The notes under the pieces are model-generated. The model had not been told where the DNA came from, ran no database searches, and saw nothing but the letters and a program-made list of their open reading frames with translations. A DNA stretch of 64,000 nt from assembly GCA_021399445.1 (NCBI GenBank), contig JAJTUQ010000001.1, positions 4,774,001 to 4,838,000 of the forward strand. Reading direction: 5' to 3'. The stretch is from Xylogone sp. PMI_703. Its lineage: Eukaryota; Ascomycota; Leotiomycetes. The position numbers and the translations under genes were made by a program. Below are positions 59,801 through 64,000 of this stretch, piece after piece. The first letter of the stretch is position 1. Every line of letters begins with the position of its first letter.

Positions 59801-60458
59801 ATGATTTTACTGGCTCAGACTTATTCTGTAGCCCATGAACACTTAGCAGGAAGATTAACTGTCTTTGGGAAAGACGTGATTCGCTACCATGAGGATGATT
59901 CTGATATCAGTGATGAAGAAGATGAAGATAAGGATGGGGAGGACTATGATGAGCAGTCTGCGCGTGAGCGTCAACGGTCAGCCCCAAAACAGCACAAGCC
60001 AATTGCTATTAAGAATGATGAAAGCACACCTCGATATACAGAGTGTGAGAACTTCGAGGCGATTTTCGACGTCACAAGCAATGAAACTGGGACTTGCAAG
60101 TGGCATCCTGGTGGGTAGTTTCGCACGTGATTTCTTCATATTATGACCATCTTACTGACATGACACCCCAGGTGAGAAAGAAGTCTATGAAGATGAATAT
60201 TTCTGGGCCGATAATGACGATCATTGTGATGGTGATCCGTGGAGTGTCATAGATGATCCTACTTACGCCGAGGGGTTCTCGTATACTTGCTGTGGCAGGA
60301 GAGCTGACTTGTCTCCTTGCAAATCAACAAAGCACAAAGCGACTTCCAATGTGATCGTGCCGGTTGAAGATATATCTGCTAGCACTGCCTCTTCTTTGAG
60401 CAAGAAGAGAAAGGCTGAGGAAGAGCTCCGTCGTCCCGTGCGTAGTCTATGGCAATAG
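59801..60458 (+). CDS. Acidic protein with Cys/His motif CKWHPGE, fungal hypothetical
   Basis: Exons to 60110 and 60172-60458 join across a 61-nt intron (GTGGGT..CCCAG, phase 1). The join assembles TGTCKWHPGEKEVYEDEYFW, ADNDDHCDGDPWSVIDDP, then FSYTCCGRRADLSPCKSTKH. The Cys/His spacing suggests a small zinc-binding module. Before it comes a very acidic stretch (ISDEEDEDKDGEDYDEQ); after it a basic segment (LSKKRKAEEELRRPVRSLWQ) that could be a nuclear signal. From the ATG at 59801 it has about 198 residues. However, the frame is also protein-like upstream to an ATG at 59606 (MASTGSQITNEN, then VISPAVKEAINTLNIERLRK), with a TAA at 59648-59650. A longer form of about 263 residues would need that stop removed. 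So the gene either starts at 59801 or is a damaged copy. No function assigned. Confidence 0.6.
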
Positions 60459-61487
60459 GTCCGCTTCAATCTTACTAGAGCTTGTGTTTCTCATCTCACA
60501 GTCCCATATGTATTATAAGGGGTAGCATTTTAATTTTGGATAAGGTAAGTACGGATGGAAAACTTGCTAGTATTTGGTTTAATGGAACACTCCTGGGATT
60601 GGGTCAATAGCTTCCGATCCTTCAATCTTTGGACGCATAGCGCATCAAATAGTTGCATCTTTTAATTCGAATAGTTCGAATATACACTGACTGTATGGCT
60701 CAAGATGAATTTATGAGGTCTACGTTGCAAGAGGTGGCAAACTTGACTATCAATGGATGAGGCAACTTTCTCCTATCCAATTACCGTCGCTTACATCCAC
60801 TCATGGAGACGGTACCAAACATCAAGTACCAAACGGAGCGAGCGCCGTAGATGCACTCAGCGCCTGAGAACATGTACGCGTGTACTGTGGTTCCGAGGGT
60901 TGCTTGGCGAGCTCTGATGTCTTGAGGACTCGCCACCTTCAGCAACTAACATCCAGTTAAAGTTTCGAACTATGAGAACCCAAGATCTCTAGATCTTATC
61001 GGTCCTCTTGGACAAGTTGAACCGCATTTCTTGGCGAAGATCTCTGCTGCTTTCGACCTCTCTTCAAAGCCAAGCCACTCCTTCATGCCGAAACATTTTC
61101 TACTAAGCATTCCAGAACTTAGCAAAGAGAAAAATAATTGCGGCTCCGTAACGTGTTCCCCATTTGTCTCTTAGTACCCGTAGGAGTCATTGAAAGAAAG
61201 GTCTTGGCGTAACAGTACAGCCAAGAATCCAAGGTTCTTGGGACCTAGTATCTACATAAACATCCGGTCTTAGCACTATCGTCATCGGCCGATGATGGCA
61301 AGACTTTTCGCCATGTATGCTCTATATACTGCTGCTATACTTTGTCCTCCCCCGGTTTCAGCCTATCGAAAATCGATATCATAACTTCTGGCTTTGCTCT
61401 ATCTAAAATTATATAGAGCTATATCCGACTCCCGTCTCCCTCATAGAATCATCTTAACTGCGGTAGGCCTACAAATATATAGTCAGT
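60459..61487. other. Intergenic
   Basis: About 1 kb ahead of the Na+ ATPase gene. One frame at 60871-60960 reads a C-x4-C..RTRH pattern faintly like a fungal C2H2 finger, too short to call. TATA-like and pyrimidine-rich DNA lies upstream of 61488. Confidence 0.4.
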
Positions 61488-64000
61488 ATGGAACGGGGGG
61501 AGAAGAATAAAGATATCGATGAGCCACATGTCTCGGGGCAAGCAAACAAGCCTCTTTCGCTACCAGCACATGCGCTCCCGGTTGATCAATTCATCTCAGA
61601 GATCAAAACAAATCCCCAAGATGGCCTCACATCCGAGGAAGCTCAAGCACGTCTGCAAGAGTATGGGGTAAATGAACTCGATAATGGCCCTGGTGTGCAG
61701 CCATTGAAGATTCTCATCCGACAGATTGCGAATGCAATGATTCTAGTTAAGCGCCCCACTGCCACACTTCCCTGACCAACGTTGTTCTGATCCAGTGGTT
61801 CTAGGTCCTTGTAATGGCAATGATCGTTAGCTTTGCCATTGGCTCATATATTGAAGGAGGTGTTGTCTGTGCGGTCATCGTTCTCAACATTGTGGTTGGA
61901 TTCCTCCAAGAGTTCCACGCTGAGAAAACATTGGACTCTCTTCGCACACTTAGTTCACCTACTGCTAGTGTCGTGAGGGATGGTATCACCGAAACAATTC
62001 CTACTATTCACCTTGTGCCAGGCGACTTGGTTGAGCTGGCCACTGGAGACGTTATTCCAGCTGATATCCGGTACTTCACCCAAATCAATCTTTATTTCTT
62101 TCTTCTCTTTGAACCTTGGCTAATAATATTGATAAAGACTTTTTGAAGTTATGAATTTCGAGACCGATGAAGCTCTCCTAACAGGAGAATCACTGCCGGT
62201 CCAGAAATCCCACAGCTCTATCTTCGAGCCGGATACCGGACCAGGAGATAGGCTTAACGTTGCCTTCAGCTCCTCTACAGTGACTAGAGGTCGCGCTCGT
62301 GGTATTGTATTCGCAACGAGAATGAAAACCGAAATCGGTGCCATTGCTACCGCACTGAGAGAGAGTGAATCACGTCGACGTCCTGTTAAACGCAACGAGA
62401 AAGGCAAAGCTCGGCCGCATCGATATATAGAAGCATGGGGTCTGACCTTAGGAGACTTCATTGGCGCTTTTCTAGGAGTAAACGTAGGCACACCATTGCA
62501 GCGCAAGCTTTCAAAGTTGGCGATTCTGCTCTTCGGTTGTGCGGTGATATGCGCAATTATTGTTCTTGGAGCCAACAGCTTTTCCAACCAGAGGGAAGTG
62601 ATCATTTATGCGGTAGCTACCGGCCTTTCAATGATTCCAGCGTCACTCATTGTGGTTCTGACAATTACAATGGCTGCCGGCACAAAGCAGATGGCGACCC
62701 GAAACGTAGTTGTCCGAAAGTTAGACTCGTTAGAAGCTCTCGGTGCTGTCACGAACATCTGCTCCGACAAGACAGGAACCCTCACTCAGGGTAAAATGGT
62801 TGTTAGGAAGGCATGGATTCCCTCACGCGGAACTTACTCGGTGGAGGAGTCTGACGAAGCCTTCAATCCGACTATAGGAGATCTAACATATGATACGTCG
62901 TCACCAGCTCAGATAGAATCATCTACCGATGCCAATCCTGAGGATAACTCTGAAAGAGATCTCACACCAACTCCATTCCAAGATCTACTTGACGACAATG
63001 AGGAACTTGAGCAGTTCCTGCGTATTGCGACTCTGGCTAATCTGGCTCAAGTTTATAAATCAGATAACTCTTGGAAGGCTCGCGGTGATCCCACTGAAAT
63101 CGCGATCCAAGTGTTTGCATCCCGATTTGATCGAAATAGAACCAAGTTGACAAATGGAGATGCTCCTCAATGGTCTCAGATTGCCGAATATCCGTTTGAC
63201 TCAGAGATCAAGAAAATGTCAGTTATCTTTCGCGAGAACTCATCCAACCAGCAGGTGGTCTTTACTAAAGGTGCCGTCGAACGGGTAATATCATCGTGCA
63301 CTGATTACATCCCTGCCAAGGGCCTAAGCCCAGTCAAACCCAACCGCGATGCTGAGCAGGGAATTTTAGAGAATATGGAGGCCCTTGCTGCTCAAGGTCT
63401 GCGTGTTCTCGCTTTAGCCAGCAAATCATGGGTATTCGAGGATAACATCGATGATGTCAAACGATCAACTGTGGAGAGAGATCTTACATTCCAAGGTCTC
63501 CTTGGTCTATACGATCCCCCACGCCACGAGTCCAAGGATGCTGTCAAAAGATGCCAAGAAGCTGGTGTCCTGGTACATATGCTTACAGGAGACCACCCAG
63601 GCACAGCAGTTGCCATTGCCAAGCAAGTCGGCATCCTACCTCATAATATGCACACATTTGCCTCTGATGTGACGAGCAAGATGACCATGACCGCACACGA
63701 CTTCGATAAATTATCCGAAGCTGAGATTGATGCACTTCCAGTTCTGCCTCTAGTTATAGCCCGTTGCTCTCCTGCAACAAAAGTTAAAATGATCGAGGCA
63801 TTGCATAGAAGAGAGCGTTTCGCTGCTATGACAGGTGACGGTGTGAACGACTCCCCTTCACTCAAATACGCTGATGTCGGCATTGCAATGGGCCAAGCCG
63901 GATCCGATGTTGCAAAAGATGCATCTGATATTGTCTTGGCCGACGACAATTTCGCCTCGATCCTGAATGCAGTTGAAGAAGGCAGGAGAATGTTTGATAA
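61488..64000 (+). CDS. ENA-type Na+/K+ P-type ATPase, 3' end beyond the window
   Basis: Exons 61488-61745, 61805-62070 and 62138 to the right edge, with introns of 59 nt (GTTAAG..TCTAG) and 67 nt (GTACTT..AAAG). The visible part has about 795 residues and is truncated by the window, not by a stop. The N-terminal cation-ATPase domain (DGLTSEEAQARLQEYGVNEL) is followed by QIANAMILV-LVMAMIVSFAIG helices and the actuator motif TDEALLTGESLPVQ. The second intron's acceptor at 62137 was chosen because it gives ADIRLFEVMNFETDEALLTG. SMIPASLIVVLTITMAAGTK is the ENA-type membrane motif in place of PEGL. The phosphorylation site ICSDKTGTLTQGKM has Asp near 385. The hinge TGDGVNDSPSLKYADVG, with SPSLK, is characteristic of fungal type IID Na+ pumps. 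It should export Na+ or K+ at the plasma membrane, with roles in salt and alkaline pH tolerance. Confidence 0.95.

Noticed and set aside
60871..60960. C2H2-like pattern upstream of the Na+ ATPase
   Set aside because: One incomplete finger over 29 codons is within chance; no surrounding gene structure.
61801..61989. Minus-strand and offset frames inside the Na+ ATPase gene
   Set aside because: Shadows of the clearly coding plus-strand frame with DKTGT and TGDGVND motifs.

Overview
The window is nuclear DNA of a filamentous ascomycete (Pezizomycotina). Evidence: short 42-94 nt introns with GT..AG ends and CTAAC/CTAAT-like branch sites, and fungus-specific families (Zn2Cys6 regulators, Clr5, HET, CFEM, DUF7702, CorA-like proteins, an ENA-type Na+ P-ATPase). 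The gene mix is compatible with Leotiomycetes, but that placement is inference. About 23 protein-coding loci can be supported; exon borders were placed by hand from splice consensus, frame continuity and family resemblance. No rRNA, convincing tRNA, CRISPR array or intact transposon was seen.

Layout. 0-12 kb: a multi-pass membrane protein (-), a Clr5-domain gene with a frameshift (+), a secreted aspartic peptidase (+), a conserved hypothetical (-) and a BTB/POZ protein (+). 12-28 kb: a full-length Zn2Cys6 regulator (-), a PLP enzyme resembling the MoCo-sulfurase N-domain (-), a C2H2 protein (+), a DUF899 thioredoxin-like protein (-), a CFEM surface protein (-) and a large membrane protein (+). 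28.5-34.1 kb: one nine-exon gene for a ~1,690-residue protein ending in a CorA-like membrane module. 34-43.5 kb: an SDR (+), an Old Yellow Enzyme (+), a Zn2Cys6 regulator broken by TGA (-), a DUF7702 membrane protein (+) and a YrdC-like remnant (+).

43.9-53.6 kb looks like a small catabolic or detoxification cluster: isochorismatase-like hydrolase, quinone-oxidoreductase-like MDR enzyme, TIM-barrel PEP-hydrolase-like protein, UPF0261 protein and HSL-type esterase. The TIM-barrel and UPF0261 proteins are the two halves of plant Tm-1-type proteins, here encoded separately. A HET-domain gene with one in-frame TGA sits between them. 54.5-64 kb: a MAPEG gene broken by a 20-bp tandem duplication (-), an amino-acid permease (+), an acidic Cys/His protein with an early in-frame TAA upstream of its usable start (+), and an ENA-type Na+ ATPase that runs off the right edge.

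A recurring theme is gene decay. Six loci have single apparent lesions (frameshift, stop codon or tandem duplication) in otherwise well-preserved coding sequence, interspersed with intact genes and long AT-rich gaps. This fits a fast-evolving accessory region, although sequencing error cannot be excluded from one sequence.
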